A program made the position numbers and the translations under genes. From contig CALKTD010000014.1 in assembly GCA_937997345.1 (NCBI GenBank), positions 1-64,000 on the forward strand: DNA of 64,000 bases, read 5' to 3'. Shown here piece by piece: positions 16,679 to 24,966 of this stretch. Every line of letters starts with the position of its first letter. Positions within the stretch are counted from its first letter, which is position 1. The notes under the pieces were generated by a model. It was not told the origin of the DNA and ran no database searches. It was given only the letters and a program-made list of their open reading frames with translations. The stretch comes from an uncultured Atopobium sp. (lineage in GTDB: Bacteria; Actinomycetota; Coriobacteriia; Coriobacteriales; Atopobiaceae).

Positions 16679-17506
16679 TTAAGCGAGAATACCCAGTGCG
16701 GAAAGTGCAATTCCACCAAAGATTGCAATAGCAAGCAACCAACCTGTGTTGACGCCCTTCTTAACCATGTAGAACATTCCTGCAGTTAGAAGTAGCGGAA
16801 TTGTCTGTGGAAGAATGCTATCCAAAACGTTCTGAAGGACAAGAGTTCCATCCGCAAAGACCAGAGGTGTTGTCAGTCCAATAAGAGATGCAACCATGCT
16901 ACCAACAGCCATAAGACCAACAATTCCGCAAACGTACATCAGTCGCTCCATGGTGACGCCATCCTGCAGCTTATGCAGGAACTGCTGGCCACCCTGATAA
17001 CCAAGCTTTGCAGCAAACCAGGTAACCAGAACAGAAGGAACAATGGAAATGAGCATTGCCAGAATTGGGCCCATGATTGAACCTTGCTGAGCAAGAGCAA
17101 CGCCAAGTCCAAAGGCAATAACACGAATGGTTCCCTGGAAGAACGAGTCACCAATACCAGAAAGAGGACCCATAAGAGAAGTCTTCATTGCATTAATGGA
17201 GTCTGGATTAACACCATCAGGATCTTCTGCGTATGCCTCTTCCATTGATGCAGCAAGTCCCAAGACAAAAGCGCTTGTCTGTGGCGTGCAGTTGTAGAAT
17301 GCCATGTGACGCTTATAAGCCTCTTTTTTGCGCTCTATCTGCTTTGGATCATTTGGATCTGGATAGCATCGATCAATAGTTGGAGCGATGCCATACATAA
17401 ATCCCATGTTCATTTGACGTTCGTAATTCCAAGAATCCTGAATTGCCCAAGAACGCCAGAAGAACTGTGAAAGCTTTTTATTTAAAGAAACCTTATTTTC
17501 AGCCAT
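16679..17506 (-). CDS. PTS mannose-family EIID component
   Basis: Membrane subunit IID of a mannose/fructosamine-class PTS (275 residues from ATG 17506, with GGGAGGAAG before it). Family features are FWRSWAIQDSWNYERQMNMGFMYGIAP near the N-terminus, KRHMAFYNCTPQTSAFVLGLAASMEE, and the loop SLMGPLSGIGDSFFQGTIR. The C-terminus is hydrophobic with a final MVKKGVNTGWLLAIAIFGG. It overlaps nothing but sits 13 bases behind the IIC stop. It works as a complex with IIC and the soluble IIAB. Confidence 0.95.
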   Translation of the reverse strand: MAENKVSLNKKLSQFFWRSWAIQDSWNYERQMNMGFMYGIAPTIDRCYPDPNDPKQIERKKEAYKRHMAFYNCTPQTSAFVLGLAASMEEAYAEDPDGVNPDSINAMKTSLMGPLSGIGDSFFQGTIRVIAFGLGVALAQQGSIMGPILAMLISIVPSVLVTWFAAKLGYQGGQQFLHKLQDGVTMERLMYVCGIVGLMAVGSMVASLIGLTTPLVFADGTLVLQNVLDSILPQTIPLLLTAGMFYMVKKGVNTGWLLAIAIFGGIALSALGILA

Positions 17507-17519
17507 GATAACTTCCTCC

Positions 17520-18329
17520 CTACTCGTCATCCTCGAGCGGATCATGCGTGGCGCTTACATGAGCTGATTGCAAAGCTCCAGCTCCTGCTCCACCACGACC
17601 AAATTTAATGCCAGAAAGAATAACTGCGAGCACCACTGCAAAGAGTGAAACTGCTGTTACAGAGAGGTGCAAATATGCAGAAAGCAAGAAACCAAGGAAC
17701 AAGAAGCCCTCCATGCCCTTAGAAAGCATCATTGAAATCAGCAGTGCCAAACCAAATGCAGTCAAAATCTGAGCAGAAACATTTAAACCAGTGCTCAGCC
17801 ATGCAGGAATTAGCTCAACAACAGCCTTAACTGCATCTGTACCGAGGAAAACAGCTGAGAAGATAGGAATGAAATACATAAGAGAGTACAAGGTAGTTCC
17901 AACCACAATGTGCATATTGGTTGCTTTCTTGAATTTACCCTCTTCAATTGCCTGGTCAGATACGTGAGTAAGTGCAGCAATAATCGAACGGAAAACAATA
18001 CCAAAAAGCTGTCCGAGTACTGCAATTGGAATTGCAATAGTCATTGCAGTCTCAACACCTGCTCCTGTAAGGCAAGCAAATGCAGAAGCAACAATACTGC
18101 CAAGAACCATATCAGGCGGTACGGCTGCGCCTACTGATACCAGGCCCATGCTTACGAGCTCGGTTGCAGCTCCAACAGCAAGACCTGTAGGAATATCTCC
18201 CAGAACAAGACCAACAAGTGTTGCGCCAATAAGTGGTTGCTCAAAGTTGAGTCGTCCGAGCAAACGAGAGTCAAGCATGCAGAAAATGCCAACGAGACCG
18301 ACAAGAAGCGCACTAACAAATGTACTCAT
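17520..18329 (-). CDS. PTS mannose-family EIIC component
   Basis: Membrane subunit IIC (269 residues) with several hydrophobic segments, MLDSRLLGRLNFEQPLIGATLVGLVLGD near the N-terminus and GAATELVSMGLVSVGAAVPPD, both typical of the ManY/SorA class. The C-terminal tail is acidic (HDPLEDDE). The gene lies between the IIAB gene (15 bases upstream) and IID, and the three share strand and spacing of an operon. Confidence 0.95.
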   Translation of the reverse strand: MSTFVSALLVGLVGIFCMLDSRLLGRLNFEQPLIGATLVGLVLGDIPTGLAVGAATELVSMGLVSVGAAVPPDMVLGSIVASAFACLTGAGVETAMTIAIPIAVLGQLFGIVFRSIIAALTHVSDQAIEEGKFKKATNMHIVVGTTLYSLMYFIPIFSAVFLGTDAVKAVVELIPAWLSTGLNVSAQILTAFGLALLISMMLSKGMEGFLFLGFLLSAYLHLSVTAVSLFAVVLAVILSGIKFGRGGAGAGALQSAHVSATHDPLEDDE

Positions 18330-18344
18330 TTCTTCTCCCCTCTT

Positions 18345-19268
18345 TTATAGTGAATTTAAATTGACACGCTGATGGGTAGGTGTCTGTTGAACGTATACTT
18401 TGGTTCCAAGCTCCAAAAGTTTCTGAGTATCTTTCTTACCTTCTTCAGTAAGGAATACGGAACTTCCAGATCCACCAATTTGCTCCGCACCATCTACATT
18501 GGCGGTTGCACCATAGTTGACCTCATCAAATTGATGCTGCTTTGAGAACTCCAAGAGCTCTTTTGTGTTGCCAAATACAAACATTACTGAATCACCAAGT
18601 GTGTCCAGCTTTGCCATCTTTGAAAGAGCTTTTTCAACAGTGAAGATATTCAGATAAACGCCGGTGGGCTTAGCCAGCTTAAGAGCATTCTTTTTAATAT
18701 CATTTGTTGCTGCATCATTATCCACAATGATGATGCGGTTTGCGCCTACAGTATTAATCCAAGAGAATACAACCTGTCCATGAAGAAGCCTGTAATCCAA
18801 GCGGGCAAGAACAACTTTGCTCTTTCCACCCTTACCCTGAACAGGCTGCTGTTGAGTAGCTGCAATGACAGCTTCCTCAAGCTCAGGATGACCACAATCA
18901 ACAATTCCCTTGCGGCTTTCCAAAATTAGCTGGTGAACCTGCTCTAGCGTAAGATCTTCTCCCTCAAGCGCAAGAGACAAAATAAGGGGCATGTTCATTC
19001 CTGCAATAACAACAATATTTTCCTGCTGCTGCAACAATTCAACAGCTGAATTGTTGACACTGCTGCCTAACATGTCGGTAAGAACATAGACATGATCGTT
19101 CTTATCAAAAGTTTTGATAAGCTCGACAATTTTGCCGGAAATTGATTCCTTATCCTCCCTTTGCAATGTAAGTGCGTGCACATTAGGAATTTCTCCCACA
19201 ATCATGTGGACAGTGTCTAAAGCACCAACTGATAGATTTCCATGCGACGCAAGGATAACTTGATTCAT
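18345..19268 (-). CDS. PTS mannose-family EIIAB fusion
   Basis: Soluble phosphotransfer protein of 307 residues with two domains: IIA at about 1-125 (VILASHGNLSVGALD, active His9; VLTDMLGSSVNNS) and IIB at about 150-305 (LARLDYRLLHGQVVFSW, active His163). A Gln-rich linker (AATQQQPVQGKGGKS) joins them. The start is the ATG at 19268 after AAAGGAGTGTCT; a longer upstream extension has no ribosome site. The candidate regulator site at 19340-19352 is about 70 bases upstream, in what should be the promoter of the PTS genes. Confidence 0.94.
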   Translation of the reverse strand: MNQVILASHGNLSVGALDTVHMIVGEIPNVHALTLQREDKESISGKIVELIKTFDKNDHVYVLTDMLGSSVNNSAVELLQQQENIVVIAGMNMPLILSLALEGEDLTLEQVHQLILESRKGIVDCGHPELEEAVIAATQQQPVQGKGGKSKVVLARLDYRLLHGQVVFSWINTVGANRIIIVDNDAATNDIKKNALKLAKPTGVYLNIFTVEKALSKMAKLDTLGDSVMFVFGNTKELLEFSKQHQFDEVNYGATANVDGAEQIGGSGSSVFLTEEGKKDTQKLLELGTKVYVQQTPTHQRVNLNSL

Positions 19269-19339
19269 AGACACTCCTTTCTTCCAAAACAATTGTGTCA
19301 AACAGTAAATTGCAAAACTGAGTATACAATACATATAAG

Positions 19340-19352
19340 ACATTATATACGT
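19340..19352. promoter_or_regulatory. candidate GntR operator before the PTS IIAB gene
   Basis: ACATTATATACGT, the central part of an imperfect palindrome with ATAAGAC and GTCTTAT arms (19335-19357). Confidence 0.6.
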
Positions 19353-19479
19353 CTTATATAAATTCAGGTGAACGGTACTTACTGAACGGTAAACGGTACT
19401 CAACACAGTCTGCACGTAGGTCTGAGCGTGCAGACCTACACACGCGCAAATCCGCGTGCGCAGATCCGCGTGCAACCGC

Positions 19480-20460
19480 CTAGTAAGGGACCTTCCACAT
19501 ATACGTGCGAGTCATATAATCTTTGCCAGTTGCTTTTGAAAGTTCCCTCATAAAGACATTGTTTAATATTGGCGAGAAAAGAACATGATTAAAGTACTCT
19601 GCTACTTCTTCAGGCAGCTCAGTAATGCCCAAATCTACGGCATCTAGCACAAAGGTTTTCTCGGCAGCATACGTTGAAAGAAAATTAACTGCACGCATAT
19701 CAGCTGGCTTACAACGTCCATAAGAAACAAGCTGGAAAATAGGATCTTCATTTACAAGTACTTCAAAAGGACCATGGAAAAACTCACATGAATTAATTGT
19801 TGGCGAACTTTTTTGAAGCATCTCTTCAATATTGCAGATGGAAAATATATAGGCCGATCCATAGGCAGGTCCAGAACCTATAACATAAATAGTTGGAGCA
19901 TCTTTCACTGATTGAGCCCAAGTCTGTGCAATTGGAGTTGTGCGAACAACTGCCTCTCTATAAAGAGAATCAACCTGGTCAAAAGCCATTTCCATCTCAT
20001 TCATACGAGCATAGCCTTCGGTTTGATTTACTAAGTTTGCAGCAATCAAGAGGCCGACGCTTGAATTTACTCTCTCAGTTTTACTTTCATCGAGAGCGAT
20101 AGACTCGTATTTAATTTTCTGATCACATACCTCGGTTAATAGCGATTCCTCAACATAAACTGCAATTACATAAGCACCGTGATCTTTTGCAACGCGTGCG
20201 GCTTCACAAGTTTCTTTGGTTCCTCTCATCGAGCAGACAATGCAAATTGTTGACTCTCCAAGTGTAGCTGGTGGAGCAAATACAAACTCATTGCTGGTAT
20301 GCATACGAGAAGATAGCACCGTTGCCTCGTGCGTCATAAAGTAGTCTGCTGGATAAAATCCACCATAAGAACCACCAGCGGCAATCCATTCAACGTGCTT
20401 AAAATCATGCTCTGAAATTGCCTTAGCGACTGCTTGCTTTACCTCGTCTTGAATCTTCAT
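19480..20460 (-). CDS. second SIS-domain deglycase, FrlB/GfrE-like
   Basis: Two-SIS-domain protein of 326 residues, divergent from the first (15629). It has WIAAGGSYGGFYPADYFMTH (about 25-44), CIVCSMRGTKETCEAAR, YVIGSGPAYGSAYIF, and SCEFFHGPFEVLV, ending TRTYMWKVPY. The presence of two differing deglycase-like proteins with one PTS matches the logic of systems handling both fructoselysine and glucoselysine, where different linkages are cleaved by different enzymes. It is the first gene of the cluster and has its own operator candidate about 70 bases upstream. Exact substrate not determinable. Confidence 0.85.
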   Translation of the reverse strand: MKIQDEVKQAVAKAISEHDFKHVEWIAAGGSYGGFYPADYFMTHEATVLSSRMHTSNEFVFAPPATLGESTICIVCSMRGTKETCEAARVAKDHGAYVIAVYVEESLLTEVCDQKIKYESIALDESKTERVNSSVGLLIAANLVNQTEGYARMNEMEMAFDQVDSLYREAVVRTTPIAQTWAQSVKDAPTIYVIGSGPAYGSAYIFSICNIEEMLQKSSPTINSCEFFHGPFEVLVNEDPIFQLVSYGRCKPADMRAVNFLSTYAAEKTFVLDAVDLGITELPEEVAEYFNHVLFSPILNNVFMRELSKATGKDYMTRTYMWKVPY

Positions 20461-20529
20461 TTAACGCTCCCTTTGCCAAAATCGAGCTTGATTGCCTTTT
20501 CCAAGGGTTCTGTGCATAATTAGTACGTA

Positions 20530-20542
20530 ACGTTATAGATGT
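20530..20542. promoter_or_regulatory. candidate GntR operator before the first deglycase gene
   Basis: ACGTTATAGATGT, third match to ACRTTATAKAYRT. The rest of 20461-20801 is AT-rich and gene-free. Its only other feature is a 15-bp imperfect inverted repeat (20666-20680 and 20736-20750). Confidence 0.5.
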
Positions 20543-20801
20543 TTATAATCTTTATAAAACAAAAATGCAAGGAAACTTTCAAGTGTGTCGGTAAAAAGTT
20601 ATATGGCGTGTTTTGTTCATGAGGGAAAATTAACTACGAATAAATGCAAAAAACATGCCTAAAGAGTGCTTAAGTCTGAATAATTTGCCTGTTTTTTACC
20701 ATGTTGGAATTGTTTTACTCAGACATGACGAACTTTTCAGACTCAAGCATTAAAACGCATCAAATATTAAAAGCTATACAGTTTGATGAAGAAAGAAAAA
20801 A

Positions 20802-20878
<77 letters not shown>

Positions 20879-21046
20879 AATCGTTTACCTGTTGCACTTA
20901 AAACAACAGCAATATACGCGCCACGATGCACGCAAAATATGCGCTTCAAACATGCTTGCCACACGATAACGCAAACGTCACTTTAGCAGAAATCGCACGA
21001 CAATGCGAGAAATAGGTAGTCAATGTGTTGCGTGAATACTATGCAA

Positions 21047-21934
21047 CTACAACTGACACTGAGTGGAATAGTTACGCCATCCCATTGCTTTAGCAGCGTC
21101 AGCAATAGCGTCCGCTGCATCCTGAGACTCGCAAAGTGCAAACGAACTACTGCCAGAACCCGAGACTTGAGCCCCAAGAACACCTGACTGCTGTTTAAGC
21201 CAAGCTTCAACCTCAGCAACATGCGGTTCAAGTACTTTTGCTGCTGGCGCCAGATTATTAAATAGTAAATCAGCTACCTGCTGGACGGTTTTTTCGCCAG
21301 AAGTAAACAATGAAGCGAGTGCCTCATATGATGCTGGTGGTTCTGGAGCAACATCAAACTGATCATAGGCGGCCTGTGTCAAAATACCCTTTTCTGCAGG
21401 TAATACAATGACGAGCGGTGCATCGCATGTAGGTGTATAAGCCTCTTCCAGCGTATCGCCAGCACCAAGCATAAGAGAAGGACGCGGATCCAAGAAAAAT
21501 GGTACATCGGCTCCAATAGACTTTGCCACATCAACTACCAGCGGATCTAACGGATCAACTCCCCAACGCTCAGCAAGTAAGCACAACGTTGCAGCCGCAT
21601 CCGCAGACGATCCACCTAAACCGGCTTTCTCGGGAATGTGTACATGCACGTCAATAGAGACATCAGGAGAAATTCCCAGCTTGTACGATAAAAGTACCGC
21701 GGCTTTCCACGTGGTTGTACGTTCAGGTATAACGCAAAGTGTAGGATCATGCGTTACCGTAAGCTCCGGTGCATCGTTAACCGTAACGGTGTCGTAGATG
21801 GCCACAGGAACCATAAGTGAATCAACTTTATGATAGCCTCGCTGATTTTTCTGAGTATGAATACCCAGATGAAGATTAATCTTGCAAGGAACTTGTGCGG
21901 ATTGACGTCCACTATAAGACGTAGAAGCAGTCAT
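21047..21934 (-). CDS. ispE: 4-diphosphocytidyl-2-C-methyl-D-erythritol kinase
   Basis: GHMP-family kinase of the non-mevalonate (MEP) isoprenoid pathway, phosphorylating CDP-methylerythritol. It has the family's start VPCKINLHLGIHTQKNQRGYHKVDSLM and the ATP-binding motif IPEKAGLGGSSADAAAT. The C-terminal GHMP motif is QVSGSGSSSFAL. The start is uncertain: ATG at 21934 is used, GTG at 21949 is possible, and neither has a strong ribosome site. The gene follows veg by about 30 bases on the same strand, a pairing common in Gram-positive bacteria. Confidence 0.95.
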   Translation of the reverse strand: MTASTSYSGRQSAQVPCKINLHLGIHTQKNQRGYHKVDSLMVPVAIYDTVTVNDAPELTVTHDPTLCVIPERTTTWKAAVLLSYKLGISPDVSIDVHVHIPEKAGLGGSSADAAATLCLLAERWGVDPLDPLVVDVAKSIGADVPFFLDPRPSLMLGAGDTLEEAYTPTCDAPLVIVLPAEKGILTQAAYDQFDVAPEPPASYEALASLFTSGEKTVQQVADLLFNNLAPAAKVLEPHVAEVEAWLKQQSGVLGAQVSGSGSSSFALCESQDAADAIADAAKAMGWRNYSTQCQL

Positions 21935-21965
21935 AAGAGTACTATTCACTAGATAGTGCTACTAA

Positions 21966-22256
21966 TTACTCTTCAAACTCAAAATCAAACAGACGCTCGC
22001 CAGTTTCAACGTCAAAAAGTTCAACCGTACCGGTCAAAACATCAACGTACTGATAAGACTGACGTGCAGTACGACCGCGACGCTCGCCAACTTCTACAAT
22101 AAATAAAGATGGATGAGCATTCACCAGAACGCCGGTCCGTTCAATAATGCGAGAACGTCCCATATTAGCTTTAACCTTAATTTTTTGACCCTGAAGCTCA
22201 AGAAGCTTCTGATGAATCTCATCAACACGATTAACTGGCGGAATCTCGTTTTCCAT
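21966..22256 (-). CDS. veg: Veg-family protein
   Basis: Small protein of 96 residues with the Veg core: KIKVKANMGRSRIIERTGVLVNAHPSLFIVEV then YQYVDVLTGTVELFD. In Bacillus subtilis Veg influences biofilm matrix gene expression and is encoded just before ispE, as here. The start follows GGAGGATAG. The N-terminus (MENEIPPVNRVDEIH) and acidic C-terminus differ from the Bacillus protein, so function beyond family membership is inferred. Confidence 0.9.
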   Translation of the reverse strand: MENEIPPVNRVDEIHQKLLELQGQKIKVKANMGRSRIIERTGVLVNAHPSLFIVEVGERRGRTARQSYQYVDVLTGTVELFDVETGERLFDFEFEE

Positions 22257-22488
22257 CTATCCTCCAAGTCAATTGGAACTTCCTGGATTCAACACACGGG
22301 GAGCCTCATAGAAATTTTGTCCCAATCAACAAACAATAGTCACAATAGCTAAGTTTCCACTATACGTGCTAGCGAACAAAATCTCAAGCTGTACGAAAAA
22401 TGACATGAGAAGAACACGGGCATGTTGTCATTACCGTGGGTTTCTCGCCACAAAACTTTATTCGCGATTTCCTTTTAGAAAAGCATAC

Positions 22489-23223
22489 CTACTCAGCAGG
22501 ACAGAGTGAGAGTGCTGCCTTGTCAGCAATAACAGTACAGTTGGTATGGAGCTGCAAGATGGATGCAGGACACTGAGGTGTAATAGAACCGTAACACATA
22601 TCATAGACGGCCTGAGCCTTATCCTTACCATTTGCAACAACCAAAATGCTACGAGCAGACATAATGGTCTGTACTCCCATGGTATACGCCTGTCGAGGGA
22701 CATCCTCCATGCGGTCAAACAAGCGACTATTTGCCTGAATAGTGCTCTCAGTAAGATCAACGCAATGCGTACCCTTAGAGAAATGATCATCAGGTTCATT
22801 GAAGCCAATATGACCATTGTGACCAATACCAAGAAGCTGAAGATCAAGATATCCTGCTGCAGCAACAAGAGCATCGTACTCAGCGCAAGCTTCTGCAACA
22901 TTAGGATTTGATCCGTCAGGCACATGGGTATTCTTAATATCAATATTTACCAAGTCAAAAAGATTCTTACGCATAAAATAATGATAGCTTTGAGGATCTT
23001 CATGAGAAAGTCCACGATACTCGTCGAGGTTGTACGTAGAAACTTGCGAGAAATCCAAATCGCCCTTCTTATTCCACTCGGCAAGCTGCGTATAAGTTCC
23101 AATTGGTGTAGAACCAGTTGCCAGACCAAGAATGCAATTTGGTTTTAGAATAATCTGAGCGAAAATAACATTTGCCGCCTTTCTGCTCATGTCCTCGTAA
23201 TCACGTGTACGAACAATCCTCAT
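22489..23223 (-). CDS. nagB: glucosamine-6-phosphate deaminase
   Basis: Converts glucosamine-6-phosphate to fructose-6-phosphate and ammonia. The 244-residue protein has ILGLATGSTPIGTY (phosphate loop), STYNLDEYRGL with the catalytic Asp, LGIGHNGHIGFNEPD with the catalytic His, and the C-terminal SALLQLH-like SILQLHTNCTVIAD. The start is the ATG at 23223 after GGAGGTAAGC; the in-frame extension upstream lacks a site. It is monocistronic here, with no nagA or regulator adjacent. Confidence 0.97.
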   Translation of the reverse strand: MRIVRTRDYEDMSRKAANVIFAQIILKPNCILGLATGSTPIGTYTQLAEWNKKGDLDFSQVSTYNLDEYRGLSHEDPQSYHYFMRKNLFDLVNIDIKNTHVPDGSNPNVAEACAEYDALVAAAGYLDLQLLGIGHNGHIGFNEPDDHFSKGTHCVDLTESTIQANSRLFDRMEDVPRQAYTMGVQTIMSARSILVVANGKDKAQAVYDMCYGSITPQCPASILQLHTNCTVIADKAALSLCPAE

Positions 23224-23377
23224 GCTTACCTCCATAAATGAAGTGTTTTGCATTGTCACAAACATTGCAAAACAGCACTCAATGCTTTTATTTTCAATAC
23301 CTTAATTTTGGTATCGTAATTCTCAATGACACTCAGTTTATCATGTGAAACAGCTGATTGAACTACCGCTCATCGAC

Positions 23378-24028
23378 TTAATGAAGAATTTGCTCTGAGA
23401 GATTTTGCAATGCATGGAAACGGTGAGAAATAGCATTTTTCTGATTGGGAGACAGTTCTGCCATAGCTTTACCTGGTGCATCATGCGGCCAGAACAGTGG
23501 GTCATAGCCAAAGCCATTGCAGCCCTTTGGCTCATGACCAATAACACCTTCACAGTCTCCCTCACCTACAAGCACGCGACCGTCACGATATACGAGAGCA
23601 ACAGTTGAGTGAAAGCGTGCAGTACGATCAGCGTCTGCAACATCTGCAAGCTCAGCCAGCAGTTTCTTATTGTTAGCGGCGTCATTACCATGCTCTCCTG
23701 CATAGCGGGCAGAATAAATTCCAGGAGCGCCATCAAGGGCATCTACGCAAAGACCAGAGTCATCAGCAATCGCCGCTACACAATCTACCTCATCAAGTGC
23801 AACCATTGCTTTAATTAACGCGTTATCACGAAAAGTCTTTCCGTTTTCTTCTGGATCAGGAAAATCACCCAGTTGACCAAGGGCAACAAAACTTATACCA
23901 GGCATAACTTTAGAAAGAATTGCCTCAATCTCAACTAACTTATGAGTGTTTCCCGTTGCCACAACTACGGTCTTATCGGGATCAAATACAGCCTTAGTAT
24001 TCTGATTAGTAGCGTTATCCTGGCCCAT
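23378..24028 (-). CDS. rdgB: XTP/dITP diphosphatase (RdgB/HAM1 family)
   Basis: House-cleaning pyrophosphatase that removes ITP, dITP and XTP. Motifs: VVVATGNTHKLVEIEAIL at about 21-38, FRDNALIKA, AIADDSGLCVDALDGAPGIYSARYAG, and GFGYDPLFWP with SHRFHAL near the end. The ATG follows GGGAGTAAGC, which lies inside the 3' end of rph; only 2 bases separate the genes. RNase PH and RdgB are adjacent in many Gram-positive genomes. Confidence 0.97.
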   Translation of the reverse strand: MGQDNATNQNTKAVFDPDKTVVVATGNTHKLVEIEAILSKVMPGISFVALGQLGDFPDPEENGKTFRDNALIKAMVALDEVDCVAAIADDSGLCVDALDGAPGIYSARYAGEHGNDAANNKKLLAELADVADADRTARFHSTVALVYRDGRVLVGEGDCEGVIGHEPKGCNGFGYDPLFWPHDAPGKAMAELSPNQKNAISHRFHALQNLSEQILH

Positions 24029-24030
24029 GC

Positions 24031-24792
24031 TTACTCCCTAAATCCAGTAACTTGGTTTTGCAGTTCAACAAGATGCGCGATTCCTGCCTGACCAACATCT
24101 AAAAGTTGATTGAGCTTCTCGCGATCAAACGGTCCACCTTCGCCCGTACCTTGAACCTCAATAATCTGACCAGACTCGGTGCCTACAAGATTCATATCAA
24201 TATCTGCATGTGAGTCTTCAGGATAGTCCAGGTCAAGCAACACCTGTTCATCAACCACGCCCATCGAAATTGCCGCAACTTGACCTGTAAGGGGAAGTCT
24301 GGGCAAGACGTCCTTCTCGACAAGCGAGAAAAGCGCATCGTGGAGCGCCACCCATGCACCGGTTATGCTGGCAGTTCGAGTGCCGCCGTCCGCTTGGAGA
24401 ACATCGCAATCAAGCGTAATGGTGTGCTCGCCAAGACGATTCAGGTCCACAACAGAACGCAAAGAGCGCCCGATAAGACGCTCGATCTCCATAGAGCGAC
24501 CTTTACGGTTGGCGCGCTCTCGCTCAGTACGCTGATTTGTTGATGCTGGTAGCATTGCATATTCTGCAGTCACCCAACCAGCACGAGAAGCACGACGCCA
24601 AGCGGGAACTCCTTCTTCAATGGTGGCCGCACAAAGTACGCGCGTGTCACCAAAGCTAACCAAACAAGACCCGTCAGCATTCTTCATAAGATTTCGCTCT
24701 AACGTAACTGGTCGTATCTGGTCCCACGCACGGTTATACGAACGTAAAACTTGCAAAGAAGCGTTAGATTGCAGCGTAGAGTCAGATTTCAT
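24031..24792 (-). CDS. rph: ribonuclease PH
   Basis: Phosphorolytic 3'-to-5' exoribonuclease that trims tRNA 3' ends. The 253-residue protein has GSCLVSFGDTRVLCAATIEEGVPAW, the RNA-binding AEYAMLPASTNQRTERERANRKGRSMEIERLIGRSLR, CDVLQADGGTRTASITGAWVAL, and DLDYPEDSHADIDMNLV with the metal-binding aspartates. The ATG at 24792 with AAAAGGAA is preferred over a GTG at 24807. It is followed immediately by rdgB. Confidence 0.97.
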   Translation of the reverse strand: MKSDSTLQSNASLQVLRSYNRAWDQIRPVTLERNLMKNADGSCLVSFGDTRVLCAATIEEGVPAWRRASRAGWVTAEYAMLPASTNQRTERERANRKGRSMEIERLIGRSLRSVVDLNRLGEHTITLDCDVLQADGGTRTASITGAWVALHDALFSLVEKDVLPRLPLTGQVAAISMGVVDEQVLLDLDYPEDSHADIDMNLVGTESGQIIEVQGTGEGGPFDREKLNQLLDVGQAGIAHLVELQNQVTGFRE

Positions 24793-24910
24793 AGCGTTCC
24801 TTTTCACATCTGCATAGAAAAGCAGTTAATTCTTTTTGAAACGACTCTAGTATACCTGTCTGTACACCGCCCTCTGAAACACTTTATTGTTGCTCTTGTT
24901 GGTATTACTT

Positions 24911-24950
24911 TGTTGCTATTTATTGCTATTTGTTGCTATTTGTTGCCACT
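24911..24950. repeat. 10-bp tandem repeat, about four units
   Basis: TGTTGCTATT in four adjacent 10-bp units (second and fourth imperfect), between rph and the permease gene, just beyond the permease stop. Confidence 0.7.
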
Positions 24951-24966
24951 GCCTTTAACGTAATGA

